From contig JAGWSG010000107.1 of the NCBI GenBank assembly GCA_028876335.1, positions 1 to 36,037 on the forward strand: a stretch of DNA of 36,037 bases. Direction: 5' to 3'. Positions 16,690 to 24,525 of the stretch are shown in pieces. A program made the translations under genes and the position numbers. The notes under the pieces were generated by a model. It did no database searches. It was not told the origin of the DNA and was given only the letters and a program-made list of their open reading frames with translations. Position 1 is the first letter of the stretch. Each line of letters starts with the position of its first letter. Source of the DNA: Acidobacteriota bacterium (GTDB lineage Bacteria; Acidobacteriota; Terriglobia; Terriglobales; Acidobacteriaceae).

Positions 16690-16989
16690 ATGTATGAGCA
16701 GCCTGTTGCGGTTGCGCACTCCTTTATGTCTCGCAGTTTCTACTTCATTGCCGGTGCACTTCTGCTCTTTGCCCTGATTGCGGGCGGAATGGCGATGGTG
16801 CCTTCGTCGTTCCAGCCGGGATTGCCGGCCAATGCGTCGCTCTGGCGCACGATTGGGCTCATATTCTTGCTGGTGGGACTGGCGTTCGCGTTCGTGGGAG
16901 TAATGACGAATCTGTTTGAACAGGTTGATCGCCGCAGTGAAGAAGCACGGCTTGCGCGCCGGAGAAGCCGTCGATCCGGGTCTGAGTAA
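16690..16989 (+). CDS. Small two-helix membrane protein
   Basis: This 99-residue protein has two transmembrane helices (about 16-36 and 55-75) and a strongly basic C-terminal tail (RRSEEARLARRRSRRSGSE), which should be cytoplasmic. No domain is recognised. ATG 16690 gives a 12-residue pre-sequence; the ATG at 16726 (MSRSFYFIAG) is an equally plausible start. It lies between pncA and the QueD-like gene on the same strand. Confidence 0.68.
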   Translation: MYEQPVAVAHSFMSRSFYFIAGALLLFALIAGGMAMVPSSFQPGLPANASLWRTIGLIFLLVGLAFAFVGVMTNLFEQVDRRSEEARLARRRSRRSGSE

Positions 16990-17109
16990 GCGGCAAAATG
17001 TGCAGCTTCAATCGTTTCCAGACTGTCTCAATCCAGAAGGGCAGGAAATCTCCGCAGGCCCTAAAATGAAGACAGGGGCTTTTCCCTCTATAGGAACGCA
17101 AAGAGAACG

Positions 17110-17487
17110 ATGTTTGAAGTGACTGTTGAATCCGGGTTTTCCTCGGGACATTATCTGCGCAATTACAAGGGCAAGTGCGAGAACCCACATGGCCATAACT
17201 ACAAGGTGCGTGTGACACTGAAGGGCGCGGAGCTTGATTCGACGGGCCTGCTGCTCGACTTTAAGCTGCTGAAGCAGGTGCTTAAGCCTGTGATTGAGCG
17301 GATTGATCACTTCATGCTCAATGATCTGGAGCCGTTTACGGAGATCAATCCGTCTGCCGAAAATCTGGCGAAGTATTTTTACGAGCAGACGAACCTACAG
17401 CTTGACGGCATGACCCAAGGACGCGTCCGCGTAAAGGACTGCACGATCTGGGAAACCGATACGACGACAGCGACTTACTACGAGTAG
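17110..17487 (+). CDS. queD: 6-carboxy-5,6,7,8-tetrahydropterin synthase (QueD/PTPS family)
   Basis: This 125-residue T-fold enzyme has zinc ligands H14 (SSGHYL), H27 and H29 (CENPHGHNY) and catalytic C23. Other conserved elements are LLLDFKLLKQVLKPVIERIDHFMLND and the C-terminal IWETDTTTATYYE with the substrate-anchoring glutamate. QueD converts dihydroneopterin triphosphate to 6-carboxytetrahydropterin in the queuosine/7-deazaguanine pathway. The C-x3-HGH spacing fits QueD better than eukaryotic 6-pyruvoyl-tetrahydropterin synthase. No other queuosine genes are in the window. It converges with the next gene, with only six bases between the stops. Confidence 0.93.
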   Translation: MFEVTVESGFSSGHYLRNYKGKCENPHGHNYKVRVTLKGAELDSTGLLLDFKLLKQVLKPVIERIDHFMLNDLEPFTEINPSAENLAKYFYEQTNLQLDGMTQGRVRVKDCTIWETDTTTATYYE

Positions 17488-17493
17488 CCGTAA

Positions 17494-18162
17494 CTAGTTC
17501 ATTGCGTACGATTTCGACTTGAGATATTTGTCGAAGGGAATCTCAAAGTAAAAGAGCTCATTTCCGTCCGCGTTGCGGATTCTGCGAACGAGCAGGTGTG
17601 CGCCCTTCAAAGGATGCACCAGGTCCGAGACGTCATAAAACAGGAAGCCCGCATGCGTGGTGTGCGGCTCGACGACCAGCGCACCATATTCGAACTGGTC
17701 GAAGTCGGCTTCAATTTCCTTGTCGCTCGCTTTGGGCTTCAGATGGATGGAAGGAATGGGGCCGGGCATGGGAATCTTGCCGCCCTGCTTCTCTTTAAGC
17801 GTCATCAGCCGTTCCACATCCGGCGGTTCTGCCGCCTGAATGCGATCACCCGCTGCAGTTTCGAACGTAATGTTCGCATCACTCAGGTTGATAGGTTTGT
17901 CGCCATTGTTGGTAATCACCAGCCAGATGGGCAGCACGCCATGGCCCACGTAATCCACGCGGAAGATGGAGCATTTTTCCTTTGTCTCGTAGGGCTCGGC
18001 GGCAATTGCAACCTTTTCCTTGTCGTGGACTTCGACGGCTGCGTAAGCGGTAGCCGGCTGCGTAGGCGGCATCTTGTGGTCACTGGCCACGGCGGGCAGC
18101 GCCATCAAACCCGCACACGCCATCAGCGCAAAACGAATCCGCATCGAGCTCGACTGTATCAT
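17494..18162 (-). CDS. Exported protein of unknown function
   Basis: This protein of about 222 residues carries a signal peptide (MRIRFALMACAGLMALPAVAS). I use ATG 18162; ATG 18144 is close by and would place the signal peptide at the very N-terminus. An open frame runs on upstream but has a proline-rich, non-protein-like composition and overlaps waaA, so it is rejected. The mature part has a beta-rich look: CSIFRVDYVGHGVLPIWLVITNNGDKPINLSDANITFETA suggests an immunoglobulin-like strand pattern, and EPHTTHAGFLFYDVSDL follows later. I do not recognise a family. It is head-to-head with waaA, 38 bases apart, so the two share a promoter region. Confidence 0.8.
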   Translation of the reverse strand: MIQSSSMRIRFALMACAGLMALPAVASDHKMPPTQPATAYAAVEVHDKEKVAIAAEPYETKEKCSIFRVDYVGHGVLPIWLVITNNGDKPINLSDANITFETAAGDRIQAAEPPDVERLMTLKEKQGGKIPMPGPIPSIHLKPKASDKEIEADFDQFEYGALVVEPHTTHAGFLFYDVSDLVHPLKGAHLLVRRIRNADGNELFYFEIPFDKYLKSKSYAMN

Positions 18163-18200
18163 TTGAGGGTTAGACCGGTGGTGGACTGATTCTGTCACGC

Positions 18201-19499
18201 ATGACACTTTTTCTTTACAACATGGCTTTGTTGACGGCACTTGTTGCGGGAGCTCCTTGGTGGCTTTGGCGGATGGCAACCACGCAGAAGTATCGGACGG
18301 GGCTGGCCGCTCGGCTGGGGCGAGTGCCGGTGTGGCTGCGTAACCAGGCTGCGACCAGGCCGGTTGTGTGGCTGCACGCTGTTTCAGTGGGTGAGGTGCT
18401 GGCCGTGGGTAGGCTGGTGGCCGAGCTGGATCAGGCACTGTCGGGCTGGCAGATACTCATCTCAACCACCACGCGCACCGGGCAGGAACTTGCACGGCAA
18501 CGGTTTGGAGAAAGCCGAGTGTTTTACTGCCCGCTGGATTTGCCATGGGCTGTGCGGGCCTACATGAATGCACTGCAGCCGCGGATGCTGGTGCTTGCCG
18601 AGACGGAATTCTGGCCCAATCTACTGACGGCATGCTACAGGCGCGGCGTAATGGTCCAGGTGGTAAATGCGCGCATCTCTGACCGGTCATGGCCGCGTTA
18701 TCGCGCACTGCGCGGGTTGTGGAGGCCGATTCTTGGCAAGCTCAACCTAGTGCTGGCACAGAGCAAGGTGGATTCGGAGCGGCTGCGTGCACTCGGATGC
18801 GAACTTGACCGGGTACAGGTCGTGGGCAATCTCAAGTTCGATGTGCGTGCCATGCAAGAGGCTGAAGCGACGCAGGTTCTTAGGGGCGCGGCATCCGGAC
18901 TGCGGTTTGTGATTGCAGGCAGCACGCTGGAGGGTGAAGAGGCGGCTCTGATTGAGACCTGGCCGAAACTGATAGCAGCGCATCCGAATCTGGTTCTTGT
19001 TTTAGCGCCGCGGCATCCAGAGCGCTTTGAAACGGTGGCTTCATTGCTCCGCTCGGCGGGTATCAAGTGGGTGCGACGGTCCGAGTGGAAGACGAAACCT
19101 CCGGAGACGATTGAGCCGGGGACGGTTGTGCTGCTGGACACGATCGGCGAGCTTGCGTCTATCTATTCACTGGCCACAGTTGCGTTTGTTGGTGGATCGC
19201 TGGTTCCGGCGGGCGGGCACAATCCGCTGGAGCCGGCGCAGTTTGCCGTGCCCATTGTGATGGGGCCGCACTACGTGAACTTCCGCGCGATTGTGGACGA
19301 TTTGCGCGCGCACGATGCGATCAGGATTGCATCTAAAGAAGAATTGACGAGTGTTTTGCTGAGTCTGCTGGCCGACGAGTTGTTGGCTGCGAAGCTTGGC
19401 GCGCGCGCGATTGAGGTGTTTGATGCGCAGGCGGGTGCGACGGGGAGGACGGTGGAGGCACTGAAGTTGGCATTGTTGGAACAGCGAGGGGCACAGTGA
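18201..19499 (+). CDS. waaA: 3-deoxy-D-manno-octulosonic acid (Kdo) transferase
   Basis: This 432-residue inner-membrane GT-B glycosyltransferase has a short N-terminal membrane anchor (about 3-24). The Kdo-transferase N-domain carries catalytic E65 in WLHAVSVGE and the AETEFWPNLL motif. The C-domain has GGSLVPAGGHNPLEPA (nucleotide-sugar site) and IVMGPHYVNF. It moves Kdo from CMP-Kdo to lipid IVA at the cytoplasmic face. It is the first gene of the envelope operon; the next gene, lpxK, starts inside its stop codon. ATG 18201 is used. The number of Kdo units added cannot be read from sequence. Confidence 0.96.
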   Translation: MTLFLYNMALLTALVAGAPWWLWRMATTQKYRTGLAARLGRVPVWLRNQAATRPVVWLHAVSVGEVLAVGRLVAELDQALSGWQILISTTTRTGQELARQRFGESRVFYCPLDLPWAVRAYMNALQPRMLVLAETEFWPNLLTACYRRGVMVQVVNARISDRSWPRYRALRGLWRPILGKLNLVLAQSKVDSERLRALGCELDRVQVVGNLKFDVRAMQEAEATQVLRGAASGLRFVIAGSTLEGEEAALIETWPKLIAAHPNLVLVLAPRHPERFETVASLLRSAGIKWVRRSEWKTKPPETIEPGTVVLLDTIGELASIYSLATVAFVGGSLVPAGGHNPLEPAQFAVPIVMGPHYVNFRAIVDDLRAHDAIRIASKEELTSVLLSLLADELLAAKLGARAIEVFDAQAGATGRTVEALKLALLEQRGAQ

Positions 19500-20500
19500 A
19501 GCGTCCCTGGATGGCTCCGTTGGTTCCGCTCTATGCTGCGGGGGCATCGCTGCGTGCACGGATGCAGACGCAGCAGAGGTTGAGCTGTCCGGTAGTTTCC
19601 ATCGGCAATTTGTCCACCGGCGGAGCGGGCAAGACACCATTGGCCATTTATCTTGCGCAGCAACTTGCTGCGCGTGGCTTTAACGTGGATGTGCTTTCAC
19701 GCGGATATGGCAGGGCCTCGTCTGAGCCAATGAAGGTTGATCCGAAGGGCAGCGCGAAGCTCTTCGGCGACGAGCCATTGCTGATTGCGCAATCTGCGGG
19801 CGTTCCGGTGTATGTTGCGCCTCGACGTTTCGACGCCGGACAGCTTGCTGAAAGGGAACTCGACCAAAGGCAAGGACAACCGCAGGTGCATATTCTGGAC
19901 GACGGCTTTCAGCATCGCCAGCTTGCGCGTGATGTGGACATTCTTATCTTGAGCGACGAAGATTTGGACGACTCACTGCTTCCTGCCGGCAATTTGCGTG
20001 AAGCACTAAGTTGCATGCAACGTGCATCTGTTGTTGCAATTCCAGCCGATTCTCAGCGACTTGAAAACTACGTGCATGAATTAATTCAAGTTGACCGCAG
20101 TTCCGAAGAACCGCGCTGGATAGGTCCTATCTGGCGATTGAAGCGCCAGATGGATGTGCCCGAACTTGCCGGTCCGGTGTTTGCCTTCTGCGGTATTGCC
20201 AGGCCGGAGCAATTTTTTACAGGACTTGAGCGCACGGGCGTGAAGCTGGCTGAGACGGAATCGTTCCGCGATCATCACAGCTACTCAATGATTGACCTCG
20301 CGGATCTGGCGCGCGCCGCCTATGCGTACGGCGCCACGGCGCTGATTACGACGGAAAAGGACCGCGTGCGGTTGGGCGACCTTGTTGCATCGTTGCCGCG
20401 TGAACTGCCACTTTTGGCTGCGAAGCTGAGTGTTTCGATTGAGGACGAGACTGCGGCAATGGACTGGCTGGTGGCGCGTATAAGTGCAGGTCCGCAGTAA
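19496..20500 (+). CDS. lpxK: Tetraacyldisaccharide 4'-kinase
   Basis: This 334-residue protein starts at GTG 19496, which overlaps the waaA TGA stop (GTGA). It has P-loop GNLSTGGAGKTP (37-48), the VLSRGYGR motif and the LpxK-specific DDGFQHRQLARDVDI; ALITTEKDRVRL is near the C-terminus. LpxK phosphorylates the 4' position of the lipid A disaccharide at the inner membrane using ATP. The N-terminal helix (PLVPLYAAGASLRARM) gives the membrane association. Length is normal for the family. The tight overlap with waaA supports co-translation of successive lipid A/Kdo steps. Confidence 0.96.
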   Translation: MKRPWMAPLVPLYAAGASLRARMQTQQRLSCPVVSIGNLSTGGAGKTPLAIYLAQQLAARGFNVDVLSRGYGRASSEPMKVDPKGSAKLFGDEPLLIAQSAGVPVYVAPRRFDAGQLAERELDQRQGQPQVHILDDGFQHRQLARDVDILILSDEDLDDSLLPAGNLREALSCMQRASVVAIPADSQRLENYVHELIQVDRSSEEPRWIGPIWRLKRQMDVPELAGPVFAFCGIARPEQFFTGLERTGVKLAETESFRDHHSYSMIDLADLARAAYAYGATALITTEKDRVRLGDLVASLPRELPLLAAKLSVSIEDETAAMDWLVARISAGPQ

Positions 20501-20537
20501 GTCCAACAGGGCCCCCTCGCTGTGCGAAAATCAACCC

Positions 20538-21629
20538 TTGCACACTCAATCCACCTTTCGTCTGCTTATAGTGCGACTTGGCGCCATGGGCGACATTCTG
20601 CATGCGTTGCCTGCTGTGACGGCGCTGCGGCAGGCGCATCCCACATGGCAAATTGACTGGCTGGTTGAGCCGAAGTGGTCTGCGCTCTTGACAGCGGGTG
20701 ACGCGGAACAATGCGGCGGTATTGAGCGTGACACAGACTCGCCTGTGCCGCTCAAACCGGTTGTGGATAAGGTCTATTTTGCGGCGACGAAGGCATGGCG
20801 CAAGCGGCCGCTCTCCTCGGAGACTCGTGGTGAGCTTGCAGAACTACGCAGCACGCTTCGCGCGCAGCAATACAGCGCGGTTCTCGATGTGCAGGGTTCC
20901 TTGCGTTCGGCCATTCTTGGACGGCTTGCCGGCGTGAGGCGATTCATTGGTGAAGCTGCTCCGCGTGAAAAGCAGGCACGATGGTTGTTTACGCAACGCG
21001 TGGCAACCCATGGTTCGCATGTGATCGAACAGGATATTGAGCTTGCGAGTGCGGTTGCGGGAGATGTGCTTGCGCATGTGCCTCCAATGTTGCCCTTCCA
21101 TCCTGCGGCGGAAACTCGCGCGGAAGAGCTGTTTCCGGAAGGGGCTTCGCCGGCGGTGCTCCTGAATCCGGGAGCAGGATGGGGCGCGAAGCGCTGGCCT
21201 GTAGAGCGTTATGCAGCGGTTGCGCAGGGACTCATCGATCGAGGTCTGCGGGTGCTGGTCAATGTGGGGCCGGGTGAGGAAGCTTATGCAGAGCCAATTG
21301 TGGCGGCAACCAAAGGCCAGGCGATCGCGTTGCAGGCAGATCTGCCGCTGCTGATTGCGGTAACACGCCGCATTGTGCTGGCGATTGCGGGAGATACGGG
21401 CCCGCTGCATTTGGCTTGTGCGGTGGGAAAGCCCGTTGTTGGGATTTACGGGCCTACTGATCCAAGCCGCAATGGGCCTTTCGGCACACGTTTTGAAGTG
21501 CTGCGCAGCCCTGCAAGCGTGCGCGATCACAAGCGGCGGCCTGACCCGGAGGCAGGGCTACTGACCATTGAGCCCGGCTCGGTACTCGCCGCAGCCGACC
21601 GCGTGCTCTATCCTGAAACCGCACAATGA
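20538..21629 (+). CDS. Lipopolysaccharide heptosyltransferase (glycosyltransferase family 9)
   Basis: This GT-B enzyme of about 363 residues has N-domain motif LLIVRLGAMGDILHALPAV and VLDVQGSLRSAILGRLAGV. The C-domain has LLNPGAGWGAKRWP and AGDTGPLHLACAVGKPVVG, then YGPTDPSRNGPFG, the ADP-heptose binding region of RfaC/RfaF-type enzymes. It most resembles heptosyltransferase I (WaaC), which adds the first L-glycero-D-manno-heptose to Kdo; the exact acceptor is inference. There is no ATG near the first strand. TTG 20538 gives a family-like N-terminus, while GTG 20484 would overlap lpxK by 17 bases and add 18 poorly conserved residues. Its stop overlaps the next start (ATGA). Confidence 0.93.
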   Translation: MHTQSTFRLLIVRLGAMGDILHALPAVTALRQAHPTWQIDWLVEPKWSALLTAGDAEQCGGIERDTDSPVPLKPVVDKVYFAATKAWRKRPLSSETRGELAELRSTLRAQQYSAVLDVQGSLRSAILGRLAGVRRFIGEAAPREKQARWLFTQRVATHGSHVIEQDIELASAVAGDVLAHVPPMLPFHPAAETRAEELFPEGASPAVLLNPGAGWGAKRWPVERYAAVAQGLIDRGLRVLVNVGPGEEAYAEPIVAATKGQAIALQADLPLLIAVTRRIVLAIAGDTGPLHLACAVGKPVVGIYGPTDPSRNGPFGTRFEVLRSPASVRDHKRRPDPEAGLLTIEPGSVLAAADRVLYPETAQ

Positions 21630-22240
21630 ACGAACCCACCCAATCGCAGCCGTCAGCCTTTATGGAGCGCTGGCAAAAAGTTGCCCGCCGTATTCGCGTT
21701 CCGCTGGGATTTCTTACGGCGGCGCTTTATTTGTTTGAGTGGTGGCGCACGCCCACACATATGAAGGCGATTGCAGCAAGTTTGCTTCTGGTAATCCCAG
21801 GAGTCTGGTTGCGCGGATACGCAGCCGGATATGTGAAAAAGAATCGCGAGCTGACGCAGACCGGCCCCTACGCCTTCACGCGCAATCCGCTCTATCTGGG
21901 TTCAATCCTGATTGCAATGGGATTTGCGGTTGCGCTGATGAACTGGGTGGTGGCTCTGGCGCTGGCTTTTATGTTTTTCGTGATTTATGTTCCGGTGATT
22001 GCTTCAGAAGAGCGCTTTCTCCGGGCGACGTTTCCTGGCTTTGACGAATATTGCCGCCGTGTACCGCGTTTATTTCCGCGGTTCACTCCGGCATCATCAG
22101 ATACACCAGCGGGGAGCTTTTCCTTCGCGCTTTATCTACGTCATCGCGAGTACAATGCAGCCATAGGGGCAGCTCTTTTGTACCTTTGCCTTTTCTTTCT
22201 CCGCCCTGCCTTAGACCTCCTGGTGCACCGGTTGCACTAA
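21626..22240 (+). CDS. Isoprenylcysteine carboxyl methyltransferase/PEMT-like membrane methyltransferase
   Basis: This 204-residue integral membrane protein has about five hydrophobic segments. It carries the ICMT/PEMT signature ELTQTGPYAFTRNPLYLGS and, near the end, SEERFLRATFPGFDEYCRRVPRLFP, which together form the SAM-binding site at the membrane. Bacterial relatives methylate lipids or small molecules; the substrate here is unknown. ATG 21626 overlaps the heptosyltransferase stop by four bases, so it is tightly part of the LPS operon. A role in modifying a lipid A or core intermediate is inference from context only. Confidence 0.87.
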   Translation: MNEPTQSQPSAFMERWQKVARRIRVPLGFLTAALYLFEWWRTPTHMKAIAASLLLVIPGVWLRGYAAGYVKKNRELTQTGPYAFTRNPLYLGSILIAMGFAVALMNWVVALALAFMFFVIYVPVIASEERFLRATFPGFDEYCRRVPRLFPRFTPASSDTPAGSFSFALYLRHREYNAAIGAALLYLCLFFLRPALDLLVHRLH

Positions 22241-22329
22241 GATTTAATTGCAGGCCCTGTTCCCCAGGTGTCCAACAACCGGTTTTGCAGCCGTTTCAGT
22301 CCAATGTTGTAGAGGAGCCGTGCCTGACT

Positions 22330-23127
22330 GTGAAAATGCGCACGACGACAGTATTTTTTCTGTGTGCCCTTAGTTTTTTGGCATCCGCAGTTGCGCAGCA
22401 GGCGCAGCTTTCCACCGTGCCGGCGCCATTGCCGGCGCTTGCTCCACCGCGTCCGGGATACACCTTTCCTGACAAGCAGACTCTGACCTATTCGGTTGAC
22501 TGGCGTGTATTCACGGCCGGTACTGCCGTCGTGCATTTTGAGGCGCAAGGGTCGAACGAGCACATTACCGCGAGCGCAGACACGGTTGGTGCCATCAATC
22601 TGCTGTTTCATGTTTCGGACCACTTCCAGTCCATCTTCGACCGCTCGCGGGGATGCACGTACGAGTTCAACAAGCAGACTGTGGAAGGCCGACGCCAGGT
22701 GAATGCTTCACTCAAGGTGGATTACGCGCAGTCAAAGTCCTTTTTGGACGAAAAGAACATGGTGACGGGAGAGACCAAGCACGGAGAAACATCGGTCCCC
22801 GGCTGTATTACTGACCTGCTGACGGGTGTTTTCTACGCATCGTCGCAGCCGTTAGAAGTGGGCCAGTCATTCATCATTCCGCTAGTCGATGCGCATCGTA
22901 CTTTGCCCGTAACCATGAAGGTGGAGCGCCGCGAAGAGGTGAAGACGCCTCTCGGCACATTCAAGACGATTCGTGTGCAGCCCACCGCCGCAGCGGGTGT
23001 GGTTAAGAATCGCGGCAATATCTGGATCTGGTACACGGACGACGAGAGGCATATTCCTGTTCAGATGCGGGCGCGGCTTTTCTGGGGAACGATTACGTTC
23101 CGGCTGGTTTCAAACGAAAATAAGTAG
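22330..23127 (+). CDS. Exported DUF3108 protein
   Basis: This protein of about 265 residues has a signal peptide (KMRTTTVFFLCALSFLASAVAQ). The mature part is beta-strand rich: FPDKQTLTYSVDWRVFTAGTAVVHFEA is the typical DUF3108 opening, FHVSDHFQSIFD follows, then ERREEVKTPLGTFKTIRVQP and WYTDDERHIPVQMRARLFWGTITFRLV. DUF3108 proteins are periplasmic and share a barrel-like fold; their function is not established. GTG 22330 is used; ATG 22336 is two codons later. A GAGGAG element at about 22312-22317 is the likely ribosome-binding site. It is the last gene of the envelope operon, 89 bases after the methyltransferase, and converges with the permease genes. Confidence 0.87.
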   Translation: MKMRTTTVFFLCALSFLASAVAQQAQLSTVPAPLPALAPPRPGYTFPDKQTLTYSVDWRVFTAGTAVVHFEAQGSNEHITASADTVGAINLLFHVSDHFQSIFDRSRGCTYEFNKQTVEGRRQVNASLKVDYAQSKSFLDEKNMVTGETKHGETSVPGCITDLLTGVFYASSQPLEVGQSFIIPLVDAHRTLPVTMKVERREEVKTPLGTFKTIRVQPTAAAGVVKNRGNIWIWYTDDERHIPVQMRARLFWGTITFRLVSNENK

Positions 23128-23138
23128 GTCGAAAGCGA

Positions 23139-23167
23139 AGAGCTCGTGGGCAATTGCTGCGGGCTCT
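23139..23167. terminator. Possible bidirectional terminator between convergent genes
   Basis: An 8-bp stem with one G-T pair (agagctcg 23139-23146, cgggctct 23160-23167) and a 13-base loop containing the palindrome GCAATTGC lies between the converging DUF3108 and permease genes. There is no U-run, so support is modest. Confidence 0.4.
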
Positions 23168-23175
23168 CTCCGCGA

Positions 23176-24432
23176 TTACTCGTAGCGCAGAGCTTCAATG
23201 GGGTCAAGGTTCGCGGCTTTCCATGCCGGATAGATGCCGAAGATAAGGCCGATTCCACAGGAGACAAAGAAACCTATCAGCACCCACAAGGTGGAGAGCG
23301 TGGCCGGGATTCCAATCGGTAGCAGGTAGACGATTCCTGTGATAATCGCACCCACGATGATTCCGAGGATGCCGCCGATGGCACATAAGGTCACGGCTTC
23401 TGTTGTGAACTGGGTGAGTAAGGTTCGTTTGGTAGCGCCAAGGGCCTTGCGCACGCCAATTTCGCGCGTTCGTTCTGTCACGCTGACCAGCATGATGTTC
23501 ATAACGCCGACGCCGCCGACCATGAGGCCCACGCTGGAGACAGCGATCATGAACAGGACAAGTCCGCCTGTGAGTTGGCCCCAGAGTTTTGTTATCGAAT
23601 CCGGTCCGAAGATTTCAAAATCGTCGGGTTTATCGACATGTACTTTGCGTCGAATACGCAGCAATTCCCGGATTTCCTCTTCAACGAGCGAGCGATTTTT
23701 GGGGTCGTCATATTTCACACTGACCCACATATCCTTGTCTTCCGGGTGCAGATTATGGAATGTGCCGAGCGGGAAATAGACCATGTTGTCCTGGCGATTT
23801 TTTCCACCGCCGAAGGGCTGCTTGCGCTTATCCATCACACCGATAATGGTGTAGAGCCCGGTTTCAATATTCACTTCCTTGCCGATGGCGTTCTGGCCGC
23901 CGAACAACTCCTGCCATGTGTCATAGCCAAGCACGGCCACATGTGCGCCGCGTTGATCCTCATCGTCGGTGAACATTCGGCCTTGGAGAAGCGTCAGATC
24001 CGAAACCTCGCTAATCTCGGCAGTGGATCCCTGCAGAATTGTTCCTGCAACCTTCTTGCCGTCGTATTTCACGCTCACATCGCCCACGCGGAATTGTGCC
24101 TTTACATGCTGCTGGGCGCCATCCGCGGCGACCACATGCGGAAGTTTACGCAGCGCCATGACGTCGTCGATGTTCAATTTTTTGCGTGCCAGCATTTCCG
24201 AGGTGGGCCGCACGCCGATAACGGGTATATGAAATACCCAGAACACGTCTGAGCCGAGCGAGCTGACAAAGTCTTGCACGCGGTTGTTGACGCCGTTAAT
24301 GATGGACGAAATAGCGATGACGGCGGCGACGCCGATGACGATTCCCAGCACGGTAAGTCCGCTGCGAAGTTTGTTGGTGCGCAGCGTATCGAGCGCCATC
24401 TTTACCGATTCCCGTGTTTGCCCTTGTGCCAT
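23176..24432 (-). CDS. MacB/FtsX-type ABC transporter permease (second of a pair)
   Basis: This 418-residue membrane protein has transmembrane helix 1 at about 23-46, an extracytoplasmic MacB periplasmic-core-like domain (about 50-285) and a C-terminal FtsX domain with three helices (about 288-312, 345-372 and 378-405). The loop TERTREIGVRKALGATKR contacts the ATPase in this family, and the C-terminus reads AANLDPIEALRYE. Such permeases belong to mechanotransmitting ABC systems that move lipoproteins, peptides or small molecules across the envelope without a classical pore. It lacks an ATPase domain and no ATPase gene is nearby. It is a paralogue of the gene just upstream and is probably co-transcribed with it. 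Confidence 0.93.
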   Translation of the reverse strand: MAQGQTRESVKMALDTLRTNKLRSGLTVLGIVIGVAAVIAISSIINGVNNRVQDFVSSLGSDVFWVFHIPVIGVRPTSEMLARKKLNIDDVMALRKLPHVVAADGAQQHVKAQFRVGDVSVKYDGKKVAGTILQGSTAEISEVSDLTLLQGRMFTDDEDQRGAHVAVLGYDTWQELFGGQNAIGKEVNIETGLYTIIGVMDKRKQPFGGGKNRQDNMVYFPLGTFHNLHPEDKDMWVSVKYDDPKNRSLVEEEIRELLRIRRKVHVDKPDDFEIFGPDSITKLWGQLTGGLVLFMIAVSSVGLMVGGVGVMNIMLVSVTERTREIGVRKALGATKRTLLTQFTTEAVTLCAIGGILGIIVGAIITGIVYLLPIGIPATLSTLWVLIGFFVSCGIGLIFGIYPAWKAANLDPIEALRYE

Positions 24433-24445
24433 GTCGCTTTGCTCC

Positions 24446-24519
24446 AGTTCAGAGTTCAGAGTGGGTGCTCGAGTTCAGGTGAAAGACTGCTCTGAACCAC
24501 GAACATTAAACTCTGAACT
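24446..24519. repeat. Inverted repeat between the two permease genes
   Basis: Perfect 11-base arms agttcagagtt (24446-24456) and aactctgaact (24509-24519) flank about 52 bases. The left arm overlaps a direct repeat of TTCAGAG, and a further reverse copy (ctctgaac, 24490-24497) lies inside, so alternative hairpins are possible. It sits in the 93-base gap between permease genes, at the position of an intergenic mRNA hairpin. Confidence 0.7.
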
Positions 24520-24525
24520 GTTCCT

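Noticed and set aside
18163..18438. N-terminal extension of the unknown exported protein on the minus strand
   Set aside because: Proline/alanine-rich translation without homology, it overlaps waaA, and it would bury the signal peptide in the middle of the protein.
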